A stretch of 64,000 nucleotides of DNA from Photobacterium ganghwense (GTDB lineage Bacteria > Pseudomonadota > Gammaproteobacteria > Enterobacterales > Vibrionaceae). Under the pieces are notes generated by a model. The model was not told the DNA's origin. It did no database searches and was given only the letters and a program-made list of their open reading frames with translations. Position 1 is the first letter of the stretch. The number at the start of each line of letters is the position of its first letter. Both the position numbers and the translations under genes were made by a program. The stretch lies in contig NZ_PYMI01000002.1 of assembly GCF_003025595.1 (NCBI RefSeq), positions 1-64,000 of the forward strand, given 5' to 3'. Positions 1 to 8,154 of the stretch are shown piece by piece.

Positions 1-394
1 GGGTTGGGTTGGGTATAAGTGTGTCATTGGTTTTGCTAATTTAGCAAGCCATGAATTAGCTCAAGTATCGCAACCCTTTAGTTTATTGACCCAATTCATC
101 TTCCCAAGGCATTTTCAAACACACTTAAGCTGCGGTAAATCATTGCTTGTTCACGTTTTCAAACAAAAGTTAAATCCACACTTGGTGATTCATAAATCGC
201 TCAAAATCAAATGTCCCCAAATACCGTTGTGGCCTTCTGAGGGACTAAAATCGCCAAAAATGAGCCTGTTCTGGCGCATTTAACTATTGGGCACTTCACG
301 CACCGAGTTGTTGTAATCTCCACCTGTAAGTTTCTGGTAGCATATAGGTGCGCGATTTTATCGTGGAATTCAGTGTTAACCATCCGAGGGTAAG
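1..394. other. AT-rich gene-less leader of the window
   Basis: No open frame here has a ribosome binding site or a recognisable product. The stretch opens with three GGGTT units and carries one perfect odd palindrome (33-47) that recurs at 18455. Base composition is more AT-rich than the metabolic genes that follow, which fits an accessory or degraded segment. Confidence 0.5.
33..47. repeat. 15-nt palindrome, copy 1
   Basis: TTGCTAATTTAGCAA is a perfect inverted repeat around a central T. An identical copy lies at 18455-18469, and the similarity extends about 10-15 nt to either side (TGTG upstream, CCA downstream). Both copies sit in AT-rich gene-poor DNA. It may be the end of a degraded mobile element; no transposase is visible near either copy. 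Confidence 0.55.
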
Positions 395-985
395 ATGAAA
401 CAATATCTATGTAAAACATATACGGCTAACTCTGGCCGAGGGGATGGTGAGCAAAAAGTCATATCTTGCTTGCTAACTTCGCCTGATGATGTTTTGGAAC
501 CTGTCAATAACCATGTATTGGAGTCACTGAGATCAGAGGGGCTATCTCGCTCGATAGGTGTTTATTTTTACCGTTTTAAAAATGAAGCATATCCCTTTAT
601 TAAAATAGGGGAGTGTACGAGAAAGGATGGTATTGAAGTTCGATTTAAAAGGGGATGGCATGGAACATATAGCTACTCTGATAGCTATTTGGGGAAGAAA
701 GTAAATGGTGACATTGTAGACAGTGACTTTCTTTCGCAAATTAAGAAAATTTCTCCTGAGAATCCCGCATATTTTGTTTTTTACGAACACTTAACTTCTC
801 AATCTCATCCAAAAATTGATGAGGTGTACGCATATAGAATGCATAAGCGATTGTTCAAGTGCGGCACGCTTAGCCCTGAACGCATGAATGGGAACCCATT
901 ACTAGCTAGGAAATTGTTGTGGCATAAGCCTTCATTTTCAGAGGTGTGTCGATGTGAGTTTCCCGATGGAAGCACCTATGTCTAA
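395..985 (+). CDS. Hypothetical protein, possible GIY-YIG-like nuclease
   Basis: A 196-residue ORF with a good ribosome binding site (GAGGG, 4 nt before ATG). Residues 55-83 read GVYFYR, then FIKIG, then a lone Arg, which has the spacing of the GIY-YIG nuclease core; this is a weak resemblance and not a firm family call. No signal peptide or membrane segment is visible. It stands alone, with no operon partner, in AT-rich DNA, and its stop codon lies inside a GTCTAAC heptamer like the first core of integron attC sites. It could be a former gene cassette or an island gene. Function is unknown. Confidence 0.5.
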   Translation: MKQYLCKTYTANSGRGDGEQKVISCLLTSPDDVLEPVNNHVLESLRSEGLSRSIGVYFYRFKNEAYPFIKIGECTRKDGIEVRFKRGWHGTYSYSDSYLGKKVNGDIVDSDFLSQIKKISPENPAYFVFYEHLTSQSHPKIDEVYAYRMHKRLFKCGTLSPERMNGNPLLARKLLWHKPSFSEVCRCEFPDGSTYV

Positions 986-1053
986 CAATGCGGGTTAAGT
1001 AGACTCACAACGGCTTTGTATTAAACATAACCCCCGCTCTATGCACCATACAT

Positions 1054-1078
1054 GAAGGTCTGCCAATGGCAGACCTTC
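1054..1078. other. Perfect 11-bp hairpin
   Basis: GAAGGTCTGCC pairs perfectly with GGCAGACCTTC across a 3-nt loop. There is no U-run on either side, so it is not a standard terminator. It lies between the orphan ORF at 395 and the tRNA genes and may be its 3' end structure or part of a degraded recombination site. Nothing else is recognisable between 986 and 1262. Confidence 0.5.
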
Positions 1079-1262
1079 TGCGTTATCCGACTCAAAAAGC
1101 AACATTAGGAAATGTATAATAAAGCAGTATTAACGACTCATGAATGAGCTTCTGCTCTAAACGACTATGGGGCATTTCCGAACCAACAGTTCTCACTATC
1201 AGCAAAAGCAAATGCTAGCTGAGTCTATACAACAACCACGAAAACATAAGTCCAACACAAAC

Positions 1263-1290
1263 AAAAAAGCCCCGTCATTTCTGACGGGGC
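1263..1290 (-). terminator. Rho-independent terminator of the tRNA operon
   Basis: Read on the minus strand, a 9-bp perfect stem (GCCCCGTCA with TGACGGGGC) with a 4-nt loop is followed by six U residues. It begins 11 nt after the CCA end of tRNA-Asp. Confidence 0.9.
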
Positions 1291-1300
1291 TTCGTTGTAG

Positions 1301-1377
1301 TGGCGGAGCGGACGGGACTCGAACCCGCGACCCCCGGCGTGACAGGCCGGTATTCTAACCAACTGAACTACCGCTCC
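1301..1377 (-). tRNA. tRNA-Asp (GTC)
   Basis: The 77-nt minus-strand sequence begins GGAGCGG and ends CCGCTCCGCCA, giving a complete acceptor stem with encoded CCA. The anticodon loop reads CTGTCAC, so the anticodon is GUC. The T arm GTTCGAGTC is intact. It is the second gene of a two-tRNA transcript, 41 nt after tRNA-Ser. Confidence 0.95.
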
Positions 1378-1418
1378 AATTCTTTATGAAACTCGGCTTT
1401 CGCCCAATTTCCAGAATG

Positions 1419-1509
1419 TGGCGGAGAGATAGGGATTTGAACCCTAGATACGCTATTAACGTATGCCGGTTTTCAAGACCGGTGCTTTCAACCACTCAGC
1501 CATCTCTCC
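1419..1509 (-). tRNA. tRNA-Ser (TGA)
   Basis: A 91-nt class II tRNA on the minus strand. It begins GGAGAGATGGCTGAGTGG, has the anticodon loop CTTGAAA (anticodon UGA), a long variable arm around the ACGTTAATAGCGT segment and an encoded CCA. The length and long variable arm are typical of bacterial tRNA-Ser. It is transcribed ahead of tRNA-Asp. Confidence 0.95.
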
Positions 1510-1625
1510 GTAAGTGCGGCGAATAATACGGGGTTCCCTGATGGCTGTAAAGCTTTAAAATCAGGAAATTGACCGACCGCTCACTAAAGCATCAAAATCG
1601 GCATATTTTCACTAAAAATACGCCT

Positions 1626-2318
1626 TTACTGAAGAAATCTGGCTGTAAGGTCAGAAAAGATCGTTTTTGCATCGTCCTCGATAATATCGCCGTGGGTCAC
1701 GACAATACGTTCAAAATCCCATTGCCGGATGTGATCGATAAAACGGGCGAACGCTTGTTTGTCTTTAATGGTGAGCCCCATTTTCAGCGGCGGTGCAACA
1801 CAACAGCCTTTAAAACCTATGGGCTCAAACACATACTTGGTTAACAATCCCGCCATGCCTTCGGGTTCCTGTTCAGGGTAGTTCTGGATCATGTCGGTAA
1901 CGATGAGCGAGCGGGAGGGCTGATGAAAAAAGACGGTTTCGTTGAAAAGCGGGACATGTGGCATGGTTTCCCAGAGTAAGTCCTCTTTCCAGACGTTTTC
2001 CATCCCCTTCTGGAGGATATGGTAGTTTGATAGCGGCACCTTACGCGGTATGCCGGCACTGACATAGGCATCGGCGTCAGGGTAGGCTTCGCACCACTCT
2101 TGCAACCACTTGCTGTGAGCGTTATTAGCCGCGACGATGTATTTGACCTGACCAATGCCGTCGACCTGATGCTTCAGATGATCGGACATGGCTGTTGGTG
2201 AATGTACCCACACCGCCCCGTCGGCCAGCCGGATAATGGTCATTCGCAATCCCAAGCGGGTGCCCATCATCGACATCGAATCTTCGTGTACCCAAAGGTT
2301 TTCCCCAATCTGACGCAT
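1626..2318 (-). CDS. DUF4336 family protein (metallo-beta-lactamase-like fold)
   Basis: About 230 residues from the ATG at 2318, chosen because GAGG precedes it by 5 nt; an upstream in-frame ATG at 2396 has no such site. The sequence matches what I know of the DUF4336 family: an N-terminal LWVHEDSMSMMGTRLGLRMTIIRL-type strand region, a central VAANNAHSKW segment and a C-terminal VVTHGDII motif, which recall a metallo-beta-lactamase fold with a reduced metal site. No signal peptide is visible. It is a single gene between the tRNAs and the TRAP operon. The biochemical role is not known. Confidence 0.75.
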   Translation of the reverse strand: MRQIGENLWVHEDSMSMMGTRLGLRMTIIRLADGAVWVHSPTAMSDHLKHQVDGIGQVKYIVAANNAHSKWLQEWCEAYPDADAYVSAGIPRKVPLSNYHILQKGMENVWKEDLLWETMPHVPLFNETVFFHQPSRSLIVTDMIQNYPEQEPEGMAGLLTKYVFEPIGFKGCCVAPPLKMGLTIKDKQAFARFIDHIRQWDFERIVVTHGDIIEDDAKTIFSDLTARFLQ

Positions 2319-2503
2319 CCTGACCTCGCTTCTTGATGACCTGACGATAAATGTATATTGCCAGAGGTCATCAAAGATACCTGCCGACCCGATCACATTG
2401 CGTGCTACATCCCTGAAGTGACGAAATTTTTCGCCACTTCAGGAACCGTTACCGCAGGAACCATTCAGCATGAGTGTACAATCAGCGCACACTTAGCGCT
2501 TAA

Positions 2504-2929
2504 TCAGCGTGCCACCAGCACCGAGCAAGGAGCATGTCGCACAACCCGGGCAGCATTGGAGCCAAGCAGGTAAGAGCGGAACTTCGGCTTGGCCGATGCC
2601 ATCACAATCGCATCCACCTTGCTTTCCCGTGCCTGCGCGACGATTTCATCAGCTACCACTCCGTTGCGGATCACGCATCGCCCACGATGGGGCTCAGGCA
2701 CCAGGTTGGTCAGCATCAGTTGCAACGCCTCGCGGTGAGTTTTGGCATACCCGCCAAACGTGTCGCTGGACACGGTCGGCACCATGCTGTGATGGGCACG
2801 AGCATCTTCCACATACAGCATGTCGATTTTGCCGTCGTCATCAAGCAACCGCAGCGCCATGCCCAGCTCCCGCTCCACCACGGCGGAAAAGGCCAAATCA
2901 ACCGGGATCAGGATGTATTTCAGTCTCAT
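2504..2929 (-). CDS. Universal stress protein of the TRAP operon
   Basis: A 141-residue UspA-domain protein. The start MRLKYILIPVD is the usual first strand, and the C-terminal GSNAARVVRHAPCSVLVAR carries the G-(9-10x)-G-S/N type nucleotide-binding signature and terminal strand of the family. Its ATG overlaps the stop codon of the upstream permease gene (TGATG), with GGAG just before, so the two are translationally coupled. A USP as last gene of a TRAP operon is the arrangement of teaABCD in Halomonas, where TeaD modulates the transporter; a similar regulatory role here is inference. Confidence 0.9.
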   Translation of the reverse strand: MRLKYILIPVDLAFSAVVERELGMALRLLDDDGKIDMLYVEDARAHHSMVPTVSSDTFGGYAKTHREALQLMLTNLVPEPHRGRCVIRNGVVADEIVAQARESKVDAIVMASAKPKFRSYLLGSNAARVVRHAPCSVLVAR

Positions 2930-4251
2930 CAGTTTTCTCCCATTAATGTATTCGGCAGCCACAACACCACTTCAGGGAACAGCATGCACAGAATCAGCAC
3001 ACACAGTTTCAGCAGAATAAATGGGGTAATCGAGCGGTAGATATCCATCATGGTGACTCCCGGCGGCGCAATGCCTTTGAGGTAGAACAAGGCAAAGCCG
3101 TATGGAGGTGTCTGCACGGCTATTTCAATGTTCAGAATCATCAGAATACCGAACCAGATCGGGTCATAACCCAACGACACGGCGATTGGCGTAAACAGCG
3201 GCGCGCACATCAGGACGATGATCATCTCGTCGATGATAAAGCCCAGCAGCAGCATGACCACCTGAAGCAAGATGATGACAGCGATTGGCGGCAGCCCGAG
3301 ATCGTGGGTAAAGTCGGCCACCATGTTCTGCACCCCACTGAGCATATGGAAGTTACTGAACAATGATGCCCCGAGAATAATCCACATCGACACGCTCACC
3401 AGCATGGCGGTTTCAAACCCGGAGGTTTTGAACATTTCCAGCCGGAATCGCTTAAAGGCAATGGCCAGCAGAATCGCCCCGAAGACACCAATGGCACCGG
3501 ATTCCGTCGGTGTAGCAATCCCGGTAATGATGCTTCCCAGCACCGCGACAATCAGCAGCAGCGAGAAAAAACCGTCCCGCGCCGTACGAACCTTCTGTTT
3601 ACGGGTCATCTTCGCTTCGCTGCCGGTATCCAGCGGAGCTTTAGCCGGATTGAGCTTACAGCTGATAATCACGTAAGCCACCATCAGGACGATGGAGATC
3701 AGCGCCGGTACAATGGCCGCAATAAACATCCGCCCGACCGAGTTCTGAGTAGTGGCGGAGTACATGATCATCGGAATACTCGGCGGGATCAGAATCCCCA
3801 GACCGCCGCCAGCCATGATCACACCAAGCGCCAGACGCTTGTCGTAGCCACGTTCCAGCATCGGTTTGAGTGCGATACTGCCGGAAGTCATGATACCGGC
3901 ACCGATAATCCCCACCATGGCTCCAATCATGGAGCACACGCCGATAACACTGATCGCCAGCGAACCACGTACACGGCCGATCAGCATCTGGCTGGCGTTG
4001 AACATGGCATCACCAATCCCCGAACGGGTCAACAGTTGTCCCATGTAGATATACAGCGGAATCGCCAGCAGGATAAAGCTGAAGTAACTGCTTTCAATGG
4101 TGGTCGGGATCAGGTTGAAAATTCCCTCTCCCCAGGTCAGGTAACCAATGCCCATGGCGATCCCGCCCAGTGCCAGACCAACCGGAGCCCCCAGCGCAAA
4201 GCTGGCCAGAATACAGCCAATCAAAATCAGCGTCAGAACTTCAATGCTCAT
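2929..4251 (-). CDS. dctM: TRAP transporter large permease (DctM)
   Basis: A 440-residue, highly hydrophobic protein with the roughly 12 membrane segments usual for the DctM/SiaM large subunit. Typical stretches are visible: GAPVGLALGG near residues 20-30, IPLYIYMGQLL near 65, GGGLGILIPPSIPMI near 150 and TPPYGFALFY near 390. It would form the ion-driven translocation channel. Its ATG overlaps the dctQ stop (ATGA), and its own stop overlaps the usp start, so dctQ-dctM-usp is one tightly coupled block. Substrate cannot be read from the permease; see the binding protein. Confidence 0.95.
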   Translation of the reverse strand: MSIEVLTLILIGCILASFALGAPVGLALGGIAMGIGYLTWGEGIFNLIPTTIESSYFSFILLAIPLYIYMGQLLTRSGIGDAMFNASQMLIGRVRGSLAISVIGVCSMIGAMVGIIGAGIMTSGSIALKPMLERGYDKRLALGVIMAGGGLGILIPPSIPMIMYSATTQNSVGRMFIAAIVPALISIVLMVAYVIISCKLNPAKAPLDTGSEAKMTRKQKVRTARDGFFSLLLIVAVLGSIITGIATPTESGAIGVFGAILLAIAFKRFRLEMFKTSGFETAMLVSVSMWIILGASLFSNFHMLSGVQNMVADFTHDLGLPPIAVIILLQVVMLLLGFIIDEMIIVLMCAPLFTPIAVSLGYDPIWFGILMILNIEIAVQTPPYGFALFYLKGIAPPGVTMMDIYRSITPFILLKLCVLILCMLFPEVVLWLPNTLMGEN

Positions 4252-4934
4252 GCATCCTCCATCTTGGCTGATTGATATGTGGCAGCCGTTTCCGTATGTG
4301 AGTTGTCGCTCGGGCCTGCCGCTTTACGCTGACTTGCCTGATGATTTTCCGTATTCTCAAGGGCCTGCGGATGAATATCCGGCGCTTGCTCAGCGTCATT
4401 CTGGGTCGCATTGTCGGCGATCAGGGGTTTGCCGGTGAGCAGATAGCAGACATCCTGAATCCAGTCGCTGGTGAGCTGCATAATGAAGATCGCGCTGGCT
4501 CCCATCATCATCACCCAGAAGTGAGCCATGGTCGGCGCCCACTCAGACTGACGGCGATAATTGAACTCAATCGCTTCCTCAAATTTGCCGAAGCTCATTT
4601 GTAAAATGACGGCCAGAAAAAAGATGGCCAGCGAATAGGAAAACAGGTTGAACAACGACTTCATACGCGCCGATACCGTCAGGTACAGCACGTCCACATT
4701 GATATGGGCTTTTTTCTGCTGAGCCAGTGCGCCGCCGAGTGCTGCCACATAACCGAACAGGAACAGGGACACATCGTAGGCCCAGATTGTCGGGCTCCCC
4801 AGCACATAGCGGGAGAACACCTCAAACACCACCGTTGCCGCCAGCAGCGGCATCAGCAACGATGCCGTCCAGCCAACGCCGTAGACCAGACCATTCACAC
4901 CGCGGCAATAAGCCGCCAATGTCATCCTTAACAT
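4248..4934 (-). CDS. dctQ: TRAP transporter small permease (DctQ)
   Basis: A 228-residue protein with four hydrophobic segments in about the first 165 residues, the normal DctQ layout (SRYVLGSPTIWAYDVSLFLFGYVAALGGALAQQKKAHINVD is typical of the family core around residues 40-80). The tail from about residue 180 to the end is hydrophilic, rich in Gln, Asn, Glu and Ala, and is longer than in ordinary DctQ subunits (usually 160-180 residues). The ATG at 4934 has GGAGG 6 nt upstream. It works with dctM and dctP. Confidence 0.92.
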   Translation of the reverse strand: MLRMTLAAYCRGVNGLVYGVGWTASLLMPLLAATVVFEVFSRYVLGSPTIWAYDVSLFLFGYVAALGGALAQQKKAHINVDVLYLTVSARMKSLFNLFSYSLAIFFLAVILQMSFGKFEEAIEFNYRRQSEWAPTMAHFWVMMMGASAIFIMQLTSDWIQDVCYLLTGKPLIADNATQNDAEQAPDIHPQALENTENHQASQRKAAGPSDNSHTETAATYQSAKMEDA

Positions 4935-5026
4935 TACTTCCTCCCCTTTAGCGCGTTCCCGGGCTTCATCTCATCAAGTCCGCGTCTAAAAGTACGCCTG
5001 AAAATTTCACGCAAATAAAACAGTGA

Positions 5027-5048
5027 CGAGGGGCCGATCAGCCCCTCG
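5027..5048 (-). terminator. Intercistronic hairpin between dctP and dctQ
   Basis: An 8-bp stem (CGAGGGGC/GCCCCTCG, 6-nt loop) follows the dctP stop on the minus strand, then TCACTGTTTTATTT. It may attenuate transcription or stabilise the dctP message, so that binding protein is made in excess of permease, as is common for TRAP and ABC operons. Nothing else is seen in the 135-nt gap. Confidence 0.6.
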
Positions 5049-5069
5049 CGATTACCTTGTAAAAACGCC

Positions 5070-6098
5070 TTATTGTTGCTTTTGCAGAATGTCGACCATT
5101 CGGCTGCTGTATTTATCGGATTTGGCGTATTCGCTCCACAAGGAGTTAGCGGCTTCGCTCCACTGACGTTTGTCAGCTTCGCTTGGCTCTGGGCTCCACT
5201 GCATGCCTTTGGCTGCCATATCGGCAATGGCCTGCTGCTCCCACAGGCGAGACTTGGTCATCTGCTCACGGGCATGCTGAGCACTGGCAGTGCGGACGAT
5301 GGCTTTCAGATCGTCAGGCAGTTTGTTCCAGGCCATTTTGTTCACCACAATCGGCAGCACCTGGGCACCGGCAATCGGCAGCGGGTACATGTATTTCGCC
5401 ACTTCGACGTGGTTACCGTCACGGTGGTCAATCAGGTTACTGCCGATAGAGCCATCGATAACGCCGGTCGCCAGGCTGGTGTAGATTTCGCTCCAAGCCA
5501 TAGAAGCCGGTGAGGCCCCCAGCTTGCGCAGGAACTTACCGTACGCGCCCGGCGCACGAATCTTCAGCCCTTTGAAATCTTCAATTGATTTGATTGGCTC
5601 TTTGGTCAGCACGTAAACCGGTAGCTGAATGTAAGGTTCCAGCCAGACCAGATTCTGCTTGTCGTAGGCTTCGGTCAGTACTTCGCCCCAACCACGCTCA
5701 TGGAACAGCGCACTCAGCTCACCAACATCGTCAGTCATGCCCGGCAGGCCCACTTCCACCACGCCCGGAGGGAACTCACCCGCGTGCATTGGCTGGAAAG
5801 GGGCACCCATGGTTACCAGACCGGATTTCACTGAACCCAGCACCCCGGTCTGACCCACGCCTTCTCCGGCATACATCATCTGAACCGCGATACGACCGCC
5901 TGACATAGCTTCAATGTTTTCTGCAAAATGTTTGTAGACTTCACCGTAGGCAGTCCCACGTGAATAAAGGTTCACAAAACGCCAGTTATGCTCAGCCGCC
6001 GCAGCCTGCGGAACAACAGATAAACCTGCTGCAAACGCAAGTACGCACCCTGCCAGTGTGCGCTTGAGGAAATGACGTCGTTTTGGGGATTGATACAT
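5070..6098 (-). CDS. dctP: TRAP substrate-binding protein (DctP), Tat-type signal
   Basis: A 342-residue periplasmic solute receptor of the DctP family. The N terminus has a twin-arginine motif (KRRHFLKR, residues 6-13), a hydrophobic core and an Ala-rich cleavage region ending AAAA at about residue 35, so it is predicted to be exported folded by Tat instead of Sec. The family signature is present, including GLKIRAPG and the following MAWSEIYTSLATGVIDG region around residues 175-215 that carries the ligand-contacting Arg. AAGGAG precedes the ATG. It leads the dctP-dctQ-dctM-usp operon. The neighbouring glutarate/5-aminovalerate genes suggest a C5 or C4 carboxylate or amino acid substrate; this is inference. 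Confidence 0.93.
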   Translation of the reverse strand: MYQSPKRRHFLKRTLAGCVLAFAAGLSVVPQAAAAEHNWRFVNLYSRGTAYGEVYKHFAENIEAMSGGRIAVQMMYAGEGVGQTGVLGSVKSGLVTMGAPFQPMHAGEFPPGVVEVGLPGMTDDVGELSALFHERGWGEVLTEAYDKQNLVWLEPYIQLPVYVLTKEPIKSIEDFKGLKIRAPGAYGKFLRKLGASPASMAWSEIYTSLATGVIDGSIGSNLIDHRDGNHVEVAKYMYPLPIAGAQVLPIVVNKMAWNKLPDDLKAIVRTASAQHAREQMTKSRLWEQQAIADMAAKGMQWSPEPSEADKRQWSEAANSLWSEYAKSDKYSSRMVDILQKQQ

Positions 6099-6299
6099 CG
6101 GTTAGGCTCCTTGTCTTAGATGTCCATTTGCTGTGTGGTACAGCGTACGTGGCTTGTTTCACTGCCACTTCTTTTGTTTCCGCTTTGTTAAAATAATTAC
6201 AAGTCATTTACTATGAATAAATATGTTTTTCTCTATCTAAAGTTTTACCGCGGTCAAACCTTCTGGTGGTTCTGTGCACAACAGTCTGAAAAAACAGAT

Positions 6300-6329
6300 A
6301 AAAAAAAGGCAACACCTGAAGGTGTTGCC
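6300..6329 (-). terminator. Terminator after the semialdehyde dehydrogenase gene
   Basis: On the minus strand, GGCAACACC and GGTGTTGCC form a perfect stem with a short loop, followed by seven U residues. It separates transcription of the dehydrogenase gene (6560-8011) from dctP, so the TRAP operon should have its own promoter between 6099 and 6299. Confidence 0.85.
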
Positions 6330-6559
6330 AACATGCCGGATGGGGCCCTGGCGCCCCAATGACATTTCTCAAAGGACGAAATTTTACAAAATTCCTTTCT
6401 CCGAGCAGCGCACGCCGTCACGGCACGGCAGCCCGGAATTCAGGAACACACATCTACACACTTACATTTACACTCACACTTGCATGTACAACCTGTGCTT
6501 ACTGGTTGCACTTACAGAAAACATTTGTCTGTCTCTTCGCGACAACAGGCCACAAGGTG
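6330..6559. repeat. Gene-less spacer with degenerate CA-rich repeats
   Basis: Between about 6448 and 6495 the spacer is a run of short, imperfect ACACTTACA-like units, and a GGGGCCCTGGCGCCCC inverted repeat lies just downstream of the terminator at 6342-6357. No ORF is supported. Confidence 0.5.
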
Positions 6560-8011
6560 TTACACCCCCACACCCAAACACAGGTATTTGATTTCCAAAT
6601 AATCTTCAATGCCATAGCGAGAGCCTTCACGGCCACAGCCGGACTCTTTCACCCCGCCAAACGGCGCAACTTCAGTCGAGATTATGCCTTCGTTGATGCC
6701 GACAATGCCGTACTCCAGCGCTTCACTCACCCGCCAGATACGACTGTTGCTTTCGGTGTAGAAATACGCGGCTAAGCCGTATGGCGTGGCGTTGGCACGT
6801 TCAATCACGTCCTGCTCGTTACTAAAGCGGAACACCGTGGTCACCGGGCCAAACAGCTCCTGATGGGCGATATCCATTGTTTCATTCACATCCACCAGTA
6901 CCGTCGGCTGGAAGAATTGCGGACCAACATCAGACACAGCGCCACCGGCAGCCAGTACCGCGCCCTGCTCCAGCGCGCGGCTGACCAGACCTTCCACTTT
7001 ACTGACGGCTCGGGCATTAATCAGCGGCCCGATATCCGTGCCTTTTTCCAGTCCGGCACCAATCTTCATCGCAGCAACAGCTTCCAGGTAACGGGCCATG
7101 AACTCGTCATAAATCGCGTCGTGAACATACAGACGGTTGGTACAGACACAGGTCTGCCCGGCATTACGGTACTTGGCAATGATGGCGCCCTGCACGGCTT
7201 TGCCAATGTCTGCGTCATCAAACACGATGAACGGAGCATTACCGCCCAGCTCCATCGACACTTTTTTAACCGTATCGGCGGCCTGCGCCAGAATGTGCTT
7301 ACCCACTGGTGTCGAGCCAGTGAAAGACACCTTGCGCACTTTAGGATGGGTACACAGCACCTCACCCACCGTCACCGGTGCCGAAGTCGTCACGATATTA
7401 ACCACCCCGGCCGGAATGCCCGCCAGCTCGGCCAGCTTAACCAGCGCCAACGCGCACAATGGCGTGTCTTCGCCCGGCTTGATCACAACGGTACAACCAG
7501 CCGCCAACGCCGGTCCCACTTTGCGGGTGATCATCGCAATCGGGAAATTCCACGGGGTGATCGCCGCCACCACGCCAACCGGCTGTTTGATGGTCAGGTA
7601 ACGGTTTTCCGGACGGGCCGACGGGATATGATCGCCGTAAGTGCGTTTCGCTTCTTCGGCAAACCACTCGATGAAAGATGCCCCGTACAGCACTTCGCCA
7701 TAGGCTTCAGAGTATGGTTTGCCTTGTTCGGTTGTCAGCAGGGTGGCCAGCTCATCAGCATGCTCAACAATCAGATCAAACCAGGCTTTCAGCAGACCGG
7801 CGCGATGTTTGGCCGTCGTTTTTTTCCACTGTCCGAACGCCTTGTCTGCCATCAGCACAGCGCGTTCCGCTTCTGCCGCGCCCATATCCGGCACGGTCGC
7901 AATCAACTCGCCATTGGCCGGATTAAACACCGGATGCGTTGCGCCGTTGTCTGCGTTAACCCATTGACCGTCAATAAAAGCCTGAGACTGAACTAACTTT
8001 AAATCTTCCAT
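6560..8011 (-). CDS. Succinate/glutarate semialdehyde dehydrogenase
   Basis: A 483-residue NAD(P)-dependent aldehyde dehydrogenase of the GabD/DavD type; GabD of E. coli is 482 residues. The general base lies in MELGGNAP (Glu254) and the catalytic nucleophile in NAGQTC (Cys288). The cofactor-binding TPWNFP and FTGSTPVGK motifs are intact. In context (glutarate hydroxylase, L-2-hydroxyglutarate oxidase, omega-transaminase nearby) the likely substrate is glutarate semialdehyde made from 5-aminovalerate, with succinate semialdehyde also possible. It is divergent from a LysR gene at 8155 and ends at a strong terminator. A paralogue at 39079 belongs to the trigonelline cluster. Confidence 0.88.
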   Translation of the reverse strand: MEDLKLVQSQAFIDGQWVNADNGATHPVFNPANGELIATVPDMGAAEAERAVLMADKAFGQWKKTTAKHRAGLLKAWFDLIVEHADELATLLTTEQGKPYSEAYGEVLYGASFIEWFAEEAKRTYGDHIPSARPENRYLTIKQPVGVVAAITPWNFPIAMITRKVGPALAAGCTVVIKPGEDTPLCALALVKLAELAGIPAGVVNIVTTSAPVTVGEVLCTHPKVRKVSFTGSTPVGKHILAQAADTVKKVSMELGGNAPFIVFDDADIGKAVQGAIIAKYRNAGQTCVCTNRLYVHDAIYDEFMARYLEAVAAMKIGAGLEKGTDIGPLINARAVSKVEGLVSRALEQGAVLAAGGAVSDVGPQFFQPTVLVDVNETMDIAHQELFGPVTTVFRFSNEQDVIERANATPYGLAAYFYTESNSRIWRVSEALEYGIVGINEGIISTEVAPFGGVKESGCGREGSRYGIEDYLEIKYLCLGVGV

Positions 8012-8063
8012 ATACCTGCCCTTAACCGAGAACTCATACCCGGCTCATAGAATGATGTTGCGA

Positions 8064-8088
8064 TTCCGTTCATAATGCGTGAACAGAA
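8064..8088. promoter_or_regulatory. Candidate LysR operator
   Basis: TTCCGTTCA and TGAACAGAA form an inverted repeat with one mismatch and a 7-nt spacer. It sits in the 143-nt gap between the divergent dehydrogenase and LysR genes, where a LysR activator would normally bind. Confidence 0.6.
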
Positions 8089-8154
8089 TATTATCAATCG
8101 GGACAGCTGAATAAATTTTCACTGTTAAACCTGAAGTTTTACGGGCATAAAACT

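Noticed and set aside
1301..1509. tRNA genes as integration site of an island at the window start
   Set aside because: No repeat of a tRNA 3' end and no integrase gene were found in the 1.3 kb available.
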